From contig NW_008709333.1 in NCBI RefSeq assembly GCF_000327385.1, positions 845,545-909,544 on the forward strand: DNA of 64,000 nucleotides. Reading direction: 5' to 3'. The stretch's first letter is position 1. Every line of letters starts with the position of its first letter. The notes below the pieces were generated by a model, which was given only the letters and a program-made list of their open reading frames with translations, searched no databases and was not told the DNA's origin. Below, piece by piece: positions 35,910 to 46,700 of the stretch. Origin of the DNA: Lottia gigantea. Taxonomy: Eukaryota > Mollusca > Gastropoda > Lottiidae. Position numbers and translations under genes: made by a program.

Positions 35910-38900
35910 ATGGATGAGAAGATTTCCAATCATCCATGTCACAGACTGAGTATACCGTCTGCTAAACTCTTCTGGTGTCGCCACTGCATGCAATCCTTCG
36001 AAGATCCCATAACAAGATGGCGACATAGTAAGAGCTGTAAAACTGGTGGCATTGAAAATCACGAAAAGAGAATAGAACAAGATGTATCTGCACTACAACA
36101 ATACTGTGAATCGAAACAACGGGAAGATGACATTTCTAAACAGAATCACGGAACCACAACAGAAATTCTAGAAACTGTTACCGGCGAACAATTGGTCATC
36201 GTTAAACACGAGACTGTCGAAAATGAAAACGAAGTGTTTGAGAAAATTGAGCAAAAAGGAGAGTACAGTTGTTTTATTTGTAAACGACCATTTCCATCTC
36301 TTGAAGACATGAAAGAACACGTCAAGTACCCTTGCAGTAAACGTGAACCAATTGAGTATGGCTCCATTTTGATTCCTGGTTCTGGTGGAACTACATTTAT
36401 CGATCCACCCACGAACTATTTTCCCAATTCTTCTCGAAAGCAGCAAGTGATTGAGGAACCCATTCCTCCAAAACCCAAGATGCCCATGATAACACGACAA
36501 CCAGTCTTAGGAGAAATCGTAGAACAATCTGCTGACCCAAGTACTGGAGTCCGAACTTTTGAAGTTCATTCGCAAAATGACGACATCCCATTGAGTGACA
36601 TTTTATCAAAATTATCAGAAGGTGGATATTTGGTTGCCGGGGAGGAGGCATCAGCTGTCAATCAAGTCGTCGTCGTGCAGCAAGTTGATGAAAAGGGGCA
36701 GATAACTCAAACAGAGCACATTCTGCCTCCTCATATTCAAATACAGCAGGGAGTTCAAGGTCAGGAGCCTCAATCTGAAACTCAGGAAGCAGTTCCAGAT
36801 GAAATTGAAGCAGACGTGATAGATGCTATTCAAGGAATTGATGAAAATTCTCAAGAAGGGGAGATAACCTACTATATCACTGAAACTGGGCAATTGGTTA
36901 AAGATCCCATGGAATTGAAATCTGGAAATAAAGAGTTATTTTACTATGACGATGATCAATTTGCTGGGATGAATATATTAACTCAGGCGGCAGAGGCGAC
37001 CATGGGGAATCTGATTTATCCAGAAAAAAGGAAAGCAGAAGAAGATGAAGATGAAAATGTGAAAAGAAGTCGAGTGCAATGCAAACCGGATGAAGAATTC
37101 GGTTCCAACAATCCCCCAGAACCCCCACGATCTCCTCGTAATGATTATCCCTCGTTTGAGAACGGTACAATAAGGATTCTTGGCAGGCTTAGTCAATCTG
37201 AAGCAACAAATAGCTCTTCTTACAACAATGATGGTCAAAATGGCAAACAACAGAGTTCTAATCAAGGGGAACAACCCATGGATACAACAGAAAGTTTGAA
37301 TTCGAGATACATTGACAGAAGCCTCAGTGTTGATTTGCCAATCAGTAGCCATCTTGCTCGATACCCTCAGTCAGATCTCAACCAAAATAATTCTGAACTG
37401 TCAAACAGTCTCCCTTCTCCAACACCCAAGAAAGAAAAACCTAAAATTCCTAACAAAGGGAGAGAATCTCCACCCAAGAAATCGAAGAAAAGTCGAAGGA
37501 GGTATTCATATGAGGATGAATTTAAGTGCCGAATTTGTGATAAAACTTTTCGAACATCTCAGCTTCTCTCCAGGCATTCTCAGTATCCGTGTAAAATTTT
37601 TAACACGCGAAATATGAGTCAAAAAGTTTTGCGTCCAAAACGTGGAACAAATGTTGGCAAACTTTTAAACACAAGTAACCAGAAGTCATCTTCTAAAAAT
37701 CCATCCCATAATACTAAATCTCAGGCATCACAAAAAACTGTTGTCAATGTATATCGCAAGCCAATGTTGTTATTACATGGACTTAAAGTCTCAACCCTTT
37801 TTGAGGAAAAGAAAAAGAGTAAAAAAGTCAAAAAGAGGCCAGAGCCATCGTATATACCAACACTTCCTCGAACAAAAACAATATGGCTACCAAATGAGAA
37901 ACTGATCATGGACGAACTTCCTGAAAAAGAGCAATTTTTTTATGAACTTGATTTGGTTGGGTGTTACCATTTGTCAGGGGAGCCGCGACCTAATTCTCCT
38001 GTGAACGTTCCAAATATTTTCAACCCCGAAAATAAGTTCCTTGAAAATCAATCGTCATCCGAAAAAACAAACGATGTCTTCACACCTCTTACGATTTCAA
38101 CAGATATCGATTGCAGTAGAAATATTTCCTTACTGGAAGACTTTTCTCCGCCAATCCTGGAGCGTATGGATTTAGTAAATAGTCCAGAACTGTCCAGTCC
38201 TAATCTACCAGACGAACCTCCAGTTTTAATCCCAGTGATTGAAGCTGTGACTAAATCAGAAAAGATACTAGATGATTCTGACTACACTTTTGATTTCTCA
38301 TCAACTCCGAAATCAAAAACGCCTGAAACCAGACGTCATTTTATGGATTTGTTTATTGAAGCCTCACCAATTACCGCTCAAAAACAAAATGGCAGCCAAC
38401 AACTTGATGACGCAGACGCCAAGAAATCTCCATTGAAGAACATGATCACAAAGAATGATCTCATTTCAAAACTGACCAATAGTCTAAAGAAGAAGCTGAC
38501 TCCACAGAAAATCTTGCCAATGTCAACTGAAGCAACCATTGCCGCCAAACGCAGTCTGTTACCTTCGTTTGATAATATTTCTGTCCATGATTCAAATGCT
38601 CCAGTCAAGGCAAAGAAGCGTTTAGTTTTACCAATCTCAAAATTAAATGGTGTCAAATCCCCTTCTAAATTAAATGTAGTCATTTTCAAACAAAAGTCAC
38701 AATTCCGCAAATTTGTTGAGCGTAAAACTATCACGAAACAAGTATTCGCAGATCAAGAGCTAGAAGACGACATTTGTGAACTTTTGGACTATATGCTTGA
38801 AAAAGTTGCGACACAAAATGCACCAAATATTGGCAGCTTCTCGGATTTAGAAATTGACTCTGATGTGAAAATAAAACCTGAAAAAATGGTAAAAGATGCC

Positions 38901-40115
38901 TCAAATAGTTTTGAAAGTGAGACCAGTAAAACTGAAAACTCAGCTCCCGGTACTACATCTTGGAAAGAATTAAAAGGTGTGCTTCACAGACGAAATGAAA
39001 TTAAGAAACTTTTAAACAGTATGCTTAAAACAGTTATGTGTCGCAAAATTTCTGAAATAGATTTGGACAAGACAGATATTCAAAATTTGATGAACAAAAT
39101 AGTCAACAAAGTGACACATTCTTGTGAAACATCAGCTAAAAATTACCAATTGACTGATGAAGTCCGTGAAATTTTGGACCAAATAGTGTGTAAAGTTTCT
39201 GACAAGCAAATCGATCTTGATGTTCAACAATCTTTAGATCAAATTGTGCAAAATATTGTCGACCATCAAACTAATTTTGAAGTGGGTAAGATTTTAAACG
39301 AAATGGTGTCAAATGTGGTATCGAAATATCAAGCTGATCTCATGCGAAATGAAATCAGTGAAATTTTAAATAAAATTGTAAGGGAAATCTCTGAAAATTT
39401 AGAAGTGGAAAATTTGGAAATGAATAGAAACAGTTTAGATTGTTTGGAAATGGACACCAAGTCAGATGTGAATGCGAATAATTTGACTTCAAAATTAGAA
39501 ACTATTAAAATTGAAGTGGACGACGGAGAAGACATGTTTTTTGTGATGAAGGACGGAAATTTAATTCTCAAAGAAATGGTCAGTGATTTTGAAGCAGACG
39601 ATTTCTCGCAGACGACAGACTCTGTGAAAAATGAATCGCCAGATTCAAATGAATCTTTTTCAGATGATGCAAAAGACAGTGACTTCAATTGTGGAGGTGA
39701 GTTTCAAAATGGATTCTCAAACTCTGATGACAGTTCAAATTCGAAATCGGATTTCAATTCAAATTCACAAAGTGTTCTGCATGACGAAGGAATTGTGAGC
39801 GACATTTCAGCAGCAGACAATTCTGAACGAGACATGTTAAAGAATGAAGCAACACGCCCAAATGTGACGGTACAATATATTCCCCGTATCAATTCGGTAG
39901 ATGCCTTGACGTCTGAGAAACTCAATTTCGGACTGGACAATGACTTTGATAAAGAAGGTAGTCCAGATTACATAGTGTCTAAAATAGTCTTCAATGAAGA
40001 AGAAATAGTATTGAATGATTCAGGTCTGGATGACAGTGATGAAATAGTCTCTCAATCTAGTCTTGATTCAAATAATATTCTGCAGGATGTTCCATGTTAT
40101 ACAAAATTTGCATAA
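35910..40115 (+). CDS. Large C2HC zinc-finger protein with C-terminal helical repeats, unrecognised (1401 aa)
   Basis: One uninterrupted coding exon. The frame stays open 36 bases further up, but a strong splice acceptor ends at 35905, so I start at MDEKISNHPC. Three fingers share the plan C-x2-C-x12-H-x3/4-C: C23/C26/H39/C43, C121/C124/H137/C142 and C540/C543/H556/C561. The last ligand is Cys, and two fingers end in YPC. Basic clusters (KRKAEE, PPKKSKKSRRR near 525) suggest a nuclear protein. The rest is mostly acidic, Ser/Asn/Gln-rich and probably disordered, with an acidic tail. Between about 950 and 1170 a short amphipathic motif L-[DN]-x-[IM]-V-x-x-[IV] recurs seven times (Leu at 958, 1034, 1060, 1089, 1109, 1129, 1153), which could form a helical or coiled-coil assembly. 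A role in nucleic-acid binding or transcription is inference; I know no named orthologue. Confidence 0.85.
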   Translation: MDEKISNHPCHRLSIPSAKLFWCRHCMQSFEDPITRWRHSKSCKTGGIENHEKRIEQDVSALQQYCESKQREDDISKQNHGTTTEILETVTGEQLVIVKHETVENENEVFEKIEQKGEYSCFICKRPFPSLEDMKEHVKYPCSKREPIEYGSILIPGSGGTTFIDPPTNYFPNSSRKQQVIEEPIPPKPKMPMITRQPVLGEIVEQSADPSTGVRTFEVHSQNDDIPLSDILSKLSEGGYLVAGEEASAVNQVVVVQQVDEKGQITQTEHILPPHIQIQQGVQGQEPQSETQEAVPDEIEADVIDAIQGIDENSQEGEITYYITETGQLVKDPMELKSGNKELFYYDDDQFAGMNILTQAAEATMGNLIYPEKRKAEEDEDENVKRSRVQCKPDEEFGSNNPPEPPRSPRNDYPSFENGTIRILGRLSQSEATNSSSYNNDGQNGKQQSSNQGEQPMDTTESLNSRYIDRSLSVDLPISSHLARYPQSDLNQNNSELSNSLPSPTPKKEKPKIPNKGRESPPKKSKKSRRRYSYEDEFKCRICDKTFRTSQLLSRHSQYPCKIFNTRNMSQKVLRPKRGTNVGKLLNTSNQKSSSKNPSHNTKSQASQKTVVNVYRKPMLLLHGLKVSTLFEEKKKSKKVKKRPEPSYIPTLPRTKTIWLPNEKLIMDELPEKEQFFYELDLVGCYHLSGEPRPNSPVNVPNIFNPENKFLENQSSSEKTNDVFTPLTISTDIDCSRNISLLEDFSPPILERMDLVNSPELSSPNLPDEPPVLIPVIEAVTKSEKILDDSDYTFDFSSTPKSKTPETRRHFMDLFIEASPITAQKQNGSQQLDDADAKKSPLKNMITKNDLISKLTNSLKKKLTPQKILPMSTEATIAAKRSLLPSFDNISVHDSNAPVKAKKRLVLPISKLNGVKSPSKLNVVIFKQKSQFRKFVERKTITKQVFADQELEDDICELLDYMLEKVATQNAPNIGSFSDLEIDSDVKIKPEKMVKDASNSFESETSKTENSAPGTTSWKELKGVLHRRNEIKKLLNSMLKTVMCRKISEIDLDKTDIQNLMNKIVNKVTHSCETSAKNYQLTDEVREILDQIVCKVSDKQIDLDVQQSLDQIVQNIVDHQTNFEVGKILNEMVSNVVSKYQADLMRNEISEILNKIVREISENLEVENLEMNRNSLDCLEMDTKSDVNANNLTSKLETIKIEVDDGEDMFFVMKDGNLILKEMVSDFEADDFSQTTDSVKNESPDSNESFSDDAKDSDFNCGGEFQNGFSNSDDSSNSKSDFNSNSQSVLHDEGIVSDISAADNSERDMLKNEATRPNVTVQYIPRINSVDALTSEKLNFGLDNDFDKEGSPDYIVSKIVFNEEEIVLNDSGLDDSDEIVSQSSLDSNNILQDVPCYTKFA

Positions 40116-40127
40116 ATTTGAATTTTC

Positions 40128-40570
40128 ACGTTAAAGGAATGGTAAAGAGGTTTACTTGATTTATTATGTATATTGGATACACTTGAAATTCACTTAGTGA
40201 TGGATTTATTGTTAAATGATTGTTAAAAGGTTTTCTGACTTTATTATCTGTATCTAAGACAATTTCTATTTCTATTGGCACCATTCTGATTTCTCTTAAT
40301 GATAAATTCCTAAAAGTCCACAAAAGACACTTGAGGCCCTGATGGTTTTTGGGATCCAAATTTCAGATTACAGTGCCTAGTGCCCTCACATTATAGCGAT
40401 CATCAGATGCGTACGGCAAGGCAAATGTCCACTTTCATTATTAGCAACCATAAGAAACTGGTAATAGCTATCATTTAGTATAGTGGTAATTTTGGAAGAG
40501 TTTACAAAAAGAGATACAAAAAAGAGTCAAATCTTATAATTTCTTTGATACACACAATAAGGCTAGAAAA
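40128..40570. mobile_element. Foldback-MITE material in the zinc-finger 3' UTR
   Basis: GGTAAAGAGGTTTACTTG near 40140 and TGTTAAAAGGTTTTCTGAC near 40211 are left ends of the 5957-type family. GCTAGAAAACCTCTTTACG near 40562 is a mirrored right end. Between them lies a copy of the GTGCCCTCA element (40375-40470), apparently nested. The block begins 12 bp after the stop codon at 40115, so it must be transcribed in the 3' UTR if that runs to the signals near 41058. Confidence 0.55.
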
Positions 40571-41057
40571 CCTCTTTACGTTTACTTGAAATTTGAAGTT
40601 TGATGTTTGAATTCTATATCTTTATAACTGAGTGGTCTGAAACTTTTGTCAACTTTGTCCAGTTCAAAGGTCAAACATTGCACCTTATAGAGGTTATTGG
40701 TTATAGTTGAAATTGTTTGAAATATTTGATTTTGAGAAGTTGAAGAGTTAAAATTGTTGATGATTTATGAATTAATGTAAAAGTTAAATGGTTAATTTGG
40801 ATGTTTATATTTTGAATTTTGTTTGTTATTATTTATTTTGTTTGTTTGTATCCAAATTGAAAAAAAAGTGGGCGAATTTTTCAACACATTTATGTTTAAT
40901 TCTGGTAGTTTATTGTATTGTTGTTAATATCAGACTCCCCAATTAATACATTCATTGAAACATGGTTCACTTATCCAAATTATCTACTAAATTATTTACT
41001 GAATAGCTATGTATGATGGGGTGTATTAAACCAAACTAACTTTTATCATAATTACCA

Positions 41058-41087
41058 AATAAAAGGTGTGGTGAAAATGTTAATAAA
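41058..41087 (+). terminator. Candidate poly(A) signals of the zinc-finger gene
   Basis: Two AATAAA hexamers lie 24 bases apart, followed by T-rich sequence. They are the first good pair after the stop at 40115, which would give a 3' UTR of about 1 kb. Confidence 0.4.
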
Positions 41088-41439
41088 GCGTCTGTAATCT
41101 GCTCTCCTTATATATTTGGATCAAGAAAATTTGTATTTATCCATAAAGATATTAATAGATATTGTTTTAATAATAATAATGGTATTATATTATTTCTTTG
41201 AAGTGCATGCAATATGGAATATGTGGAATGGGATGATATATCCTACTGTTCAGGTGCCTTATTCTCTTAATCTTAACTATGATAAAAATTCAGATTTTAT
41301 GACATACTGTTTTCTGATTGGATAGAAAAATTGAATTTTAAATCGATTTTAATAATTGACCAATCAGGTGACTGGCACACTAACATCATCTGAAGTTAAG
41401 TTTTCAAGAAAAAGGCCCCTGTATCTTATTGTACTAATG

Positions 41440-42110
41440 AAATGAAAAGAAATTTTATGTCGTACTGTTCTGTACCTTATTCGACTAATGAAATGAAATA
41501 GAGTTTTATGTCCTACTGTTCTGTACCTTATTAGACTAATGAAATGAAATAGAGTTTTATGTCCTACTGTTCTGTACCTTATTAGACTAATGAAATGAAA
41601 TAGAGTTTTATATCCTACTGTTCTGTACCTTATTCGACTAATGAAATGAAATAGAGTTTTATGTCCTACTGTTCTGTACCTTATTAGACTAATGAAATGA
41701 AATAGAGTTTTATGTCCTACTGTTCTGTACCTTATTAGACTAATGAAATGAAATAGAGTTTTATGTCCTACTGTTCTGTATCTTATTAGACTAATGAAAT
41801 GAAATAGAGTTTTATGTCCTACTGTTCTGTATCTTATTAGATTAATGAAATGAAATAGAGTTTTATGTCCTACTGTTCTGTACCTTATTAGATAAATGAA
41901 ATGAAATAGAGTTTTATGTCCTACTGTTCTGTACCTTATTAGATTAATGAAATGAAATAGAGTTTTATATCCTACTGTTCTGTACTTTATTAGATTAATG
42001 AAATGAAATAGAGTTTTATATCCTACTGTTCTGTATCTTATTAGACTAATGAAATGAAATAGAGTTTTATGTCCTACTGTTCTGTACCTTATTAGATTAA
42101 TGAAAGAATT
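41440..42110 (+). repeat. 51-bp minisatellite derived from the dispersed-element head
   Basis: About 13 copies of a 51-bp unit (TAATGAAATGAAATAGAG, TTTTATGTCCTACTGTTCTG, TACCTTATTAGAC) with very few differences between them. The unit matches the first 50 bases of the dispersed element (ATGAATGGAGTTTTACGTCC, TACTTTTCTGCACC, GGGCTAATGA). The similarity of units implies recent growth or homogenisation. Confidence 0.9.
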
Positions 42111-43693
42111 TATGCCTAACTGTGTTTAGAACATGCTCAATCTCAATGAAGAGAAAAGTGACATAAAAAGATCTTAGTTTGAAGACTAAAGAAGTATAAA
42201 TTTTCCCCTTCTCATAGTACAAAGTTTTAAATGAAAGTTTGTGTATATAATGTTAGAATGAGTTTTAATGTTTCAATTGATGGTTATTTTGTATTTGATA
42301 TTTTCAATTGTTTTTCATTGTTAATAAACTTAGAATTATGAATTTTGTCTGTTTTCAAATGAGGTTAATGGTCATGTTCTTCACCAACCGTTATTAAAGG
42401 CTGGGCATGTTGAAGCTTTAAAGTCTGTATTTTACCAATATTTTATTGACAATAAGACAGAAACAGATGGAGAAACAGGCTTTCCCTGTATGGACAGTTG
42501 GGAATTGAAAAAGGGTAGCCTAATGCTGCTGTCCTGGCAAAATTTTTCTAATTGCACACTGCATGGTTCTTCTCCTAAGGGCTGAAAGCAGGATGTAAGA
42601 ATTGCTCCATCAACCGAGTCAGTCAGCTGAGTGGATGGTCCAAAACATCTGCCTCTATTCCAGTCTCTGATAGCTATTTTGAAAGTTGCCGACAACACTG
42701 TCAGGCTGAAATGGAGGCAGACGTGAGGATTATAGCAGAAGCAGAGTTATGTAACTCATTGGTCATACCTACAGTTATAAAGGCAACAAAATAAAAGAAT
42801 AAGAACCCACCCATTACTCTGGTGGTAGTCAATAAGATTGTTGTCTGCTAGGCATTTGGGTGCCTTGTGTTCGAATCCTTTTCAAGGAAAGAATAATTCT
42901 TATGTCAAGGGAAGTCCCCTCTGGTAATGGCTTCAAACCCCACCAATGGATGAAATGTTTGAATCTTTTTATTAGTGAATTGAAATGGGAATTTAACTGT
43001 TGTCTGAATAAAATGGATTGCCTCCCTTTAAGCCAACTCTTCATAGGAACAGAGTTTGTTTACAAATGGCTGCCTTTCATTTGTCAGAATCTGTGCAACG
43101 TAAAAAACTTTGATTTTCTCCAAGAAAAAATGGTTGATTAAGGTAAAAACAACTTGTTCCCTTTGAATACGAACCTTTTTTATTTAAAAATCGTCTCTCA
43201 TTCCTATTTCTTCAGATTTTCTTAATGTTTTTCTCTGCCAGACTGCAAAAAGTCTTCAGTTCATGGCTTCAGATCGAGCACCTGCTATGGCTATGGCAAT
43301 CCTGTTGAGCCTAATTTGCCTCTGCACTTGTAGTGGCTCAGCTGAGCAATCAGCTTCCCTTAAGGTGCATCTTGCCATTGACATGGAAAAATATATTGCT
43401 ATAGACTATTGAATTAATAAAATTCTCTAAAGGACCATATAGTGTCTCAACCACATATGGGAGGGAGGAATTTTTTTGCATCAGACATATATATATAAAT
43501 AAGGAATTTTTGCGTCAGACAAGAAAGCCTGTTCTATAGCTTGTGAAGGACAGTAGACTAGTAAGAAGTGGAGAAAACACATAACAAAACAACTTTTGCT
43601 CAAAACTTTGGTACTATGCTATTCAATAAGTGTATTATACCATAATATATTCCTTTGTGTTTTATGTTAAAGATATAGTATTTGTAATTTCAG
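42111..43693. other. Spacer before the CH-ankyrin gene
   Basis: The stretch holds a minus-strand dispersed-element piece (42505-42600), a tRNA-derived SINE piece (42815-42890) and otherwise unremarkable AT-rich DNA. A 49-codon frame at 43263 begins with a signal-peptide-like run but has no other support. The non-coding first exon and promoter of the next gene should lie here or in the zinc-finger 3' region, but I cannot place them. Confidence 0.5.
42815..42890 (+). mobile_element. tRNA-derived SINE fragment
   Basis: GTTGTCTGCTAGGCATTTGG and TGTTCGAATCC (B box) match the pieces at 52985-53070 and 53115-53195, which share GTCGTCTGGTAGG / ATCGTCTGCTGGG and GGTTCGAATCC. They resemble the anticodon-to-T-arm half of a tRNA. 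Confidence 0.6.
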
Positions 43694-43731
43694 ATTTGTG
43701 TTTGTGCTAGATTAACCAACAGACATTCATA

Positions 43732-46700
43732 ATGTCGATGAGAACGAGAATTCGTGGTTTCACAGCCTGGGTGAACCTGCGTATCAATCCCTACAATCAT
43801 CTGTTAAATAACGTCTTGATGGACATATTGACAGGGACTAACATGAAATATTTCTTAGAAAGTTTTACAGGACGCGATTTAAAAAGACTTGAAACTTTTG
43901 ATGGGTGAGTTCATATAGATTTAGATCTTCAATTTTTTAGAGCGATATCTTTTCCTTTTCCTCAAACTATAGCCTACTATTTTTACACTAATCATCTCTA
44001 ACTCCTTGTTCATATCAGTGCTGTATTGAGAATACTGTTCTCATCTCACTCTATCACTATAAGTGCAATGCAACCTTTGTGCAACCTTTATGAGCACAAT
44101 CTGTCCCTTTGTTCACCTGTTGAATTGAATTGAATTGTGTAGCTGTTGTGATACACATTGATTGAATCCCATAAATCTAAAATGACCCCAATGACCTCAC
44201 TTTATGTGAAGACAGTTTCTGGCTAATCAGAGAGCTTAAAAACAATGATGAATATGTTCTGATTATACATAAATATTTTCAGATTAACAGCCCAACAGAA
44301 GATCACAAGAGTTGATTGGATTGTAGATGAACTAAAAGCATGTAAAGTTATTCCTGAAGATGTCCATGTTGATTCTAGATTGTTTGCTATGAGAAGTACA
44401 GATCATGTGAGTAAATAGATTTGGAGATGGAACAAAGTTAATGCACCAGCATACGCTACATACTGTGAATGTTTTAGATCCCTTAACAGTTGTGTCCTTG
44501 CAAATTTATTTTGCACACATTGGACAAAGCAGGTCTTCATTTGATTGATAAGATGTAGACTGAAGACATTGAACTTAACTGAACTCAAATTTCATTATTC
44601 TAGCAGATCATAGGATACAAAACTTCATTGTAAATATGCATGTACTAGAAATAGATGTCACAATGATAAAGCTGAAATTTGATTATACTGGGGAACAATT
44701 TGGATGTAAAACTCTAAGATATGAGTTCTATATTGTAGGTATTTGATTTAATATGGAGATTAATCAGTCATGATATTTGGTTTGTGTGGGAAAGAGTCGA
44801 GTTTCTACAACATGACGATATTGATATTCTTACTCAGGTTCCTTTTAAGGTAACTTTGTTTTCATTATTTTCTTGGTTCTCCCAAGTTTGTACATCTGAA
44901 TTGTAAAGGCTATCTCTTAATCTGGGTTCAAATTTGGCTGGAAATGAGGGGAAATTGACTTAGAATTTGTACATCTAAGTTGTTTTTACTGTCTTCTGAT
45001 ACCCACAATTTATTACAGATACCCAAGTTTCTGTTTTTCCAATGTAATCTCCTGATTAGGGTTCAAATTTGGCTGGAAATGAGGGGAAATTGACTTAGAA
45101 TTTGTACATCTAAGTTGTTTTTACTGTCTTCTGATACCCACAATTTATTACAGATACCCAAGTTTCTGTTTTTCCAATGTAATCTCCTGATTAGGGTTCA
45201 AATTTGTCCAGAAATAAAAGGAGAAGGTACTTCTACTTGGTAGAAATGTTTGGAGACTGGGAAAAACTTTGGGAGAAGTGACAGAGAATTTGTATATTAT
45301 GATCATCTGAATATTGTTGAAAATCATTTAAGATGTTTCTAACCCCCTATTTTTTTAATTTTCCAGTGGACTCCAGATCCCCCACCCCAGAAGAAGAAAA
45401 AGAGTAAATCTAAACAATCTTTATTAACTGGGTTTGGGTCATCTTCAATGGTGGAAGACACATCTGTAGAGGTTTGCTACTGACTTTTATATCTTCTATC
45501 ATGAATGTGTTTTTATTTTTGGAAGAAATGCATCGATGTAGCTCAAGTATATGGTGGTTGTATGCCTGGATTTCTGTTTTCTGCATTTGCAAGTCTGACG
45601 TTTTTTCCATTTGTCTTTTTGAAACTAAAGACACAACTCTGTCTCTGACCTTTGAAGTGGCTCCGTGAGTTAGATACCTGAAGGTTCAGGGTCCAGTCTC
45701 GACAAGATTGATGTGATATCCCTTCATGTTTTTCAACCTGCCATTATTCTGGCCCTGACATAATATTAGAAAATGAATTGTAGCCAGAACCAGATGAAGA
45801 ATGGGTTCAGTTTCCACGTGCTGATTTTATGAAGAACTTCAAGAAGAAAAGACGAGATTTCGGGAAATATCCGACACCAGAGAATTGTATTTTAGAAATG
45901 GTTAATACACAGTTAAAGGTGAGCTGTTAAGGGATGTTGTTCTTTGTCATATTTACCAGTCATGTATAGCTTGTGTTACTGCAAACGTCTGACAGTGACT
46001 GTATCTTTATGTTGTTTGATTGATTTTAGTTGAGATTGACTTCTGAAACATTACTTCATGACCTTCTAATAGAATAGGAGAAAAAATTGTTCAATTCAAT
46101 TGCATTAATATTTATTTTTCAGAAAACTAAAGAAGGCAGATCAATCCATTGTTATGTAAGTAATTCAATCAAATTATCTCCCCTAGCACACTAAAGGGAA
46201 GTAATTAAAGCAAATTATCTCCCCTAGCACACTAAAGGGAAGTAATTCAAGCAAATTATCTCCCCTAGCACACTAAAGGGAAGTAATTCAATCAAATTAA
46301 CACTTAACACATGTTTACCTCCTTGTAATTGGATAATATATTGTTACCCTGGTTGGGAACCACTGTACTATAATATTTTGCTTGTGATTTTTCCTTAAAT
46401 GATTACTCTAAAACTGAATTGAAATATTGAACTATTTATTAATAATTTTCAGACAGTAGATGATTTGGTAGATAGTCGTGTTTTATGTGCCCTCGTTAAT
46501 TCGTTTGTACCAAGTACATTTACTGCTGATTTATTACTTAATGACAGGTATAATTATAGACTTTAGTTTTATCAGTATGTATACAGCAATGAAGTTTTGC
46601 CTAGGTTCATAAGGTAAAAGCATCCTAAGAATATGATTTATTATTGAAGTGTAATATCTATCAATGCTTCTTTTTTGGAAGTTGAAAGATAACTGGTTCT

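Noticed and set aside
36146-39940. Long minus-strand frames (78-124 codons) opposite the zinc-finger gene
   Set aside because: Antisense shadows of a strongly supported coding exon.
41440-42110. Regular 51-bp direct repeats considered as a CRISPR array
   Set aside because: No unique spacers between repeats, and the context is a eukaryotic genome; it is a minisatellite.
43263-43412. 49-codon frame starting MASDRAPAMAMAILLSLICL, like a signal peptide
   Set aside because: Too short, no splice context or downstream domain, and adjacent sequence is repeat-like; probably chance.
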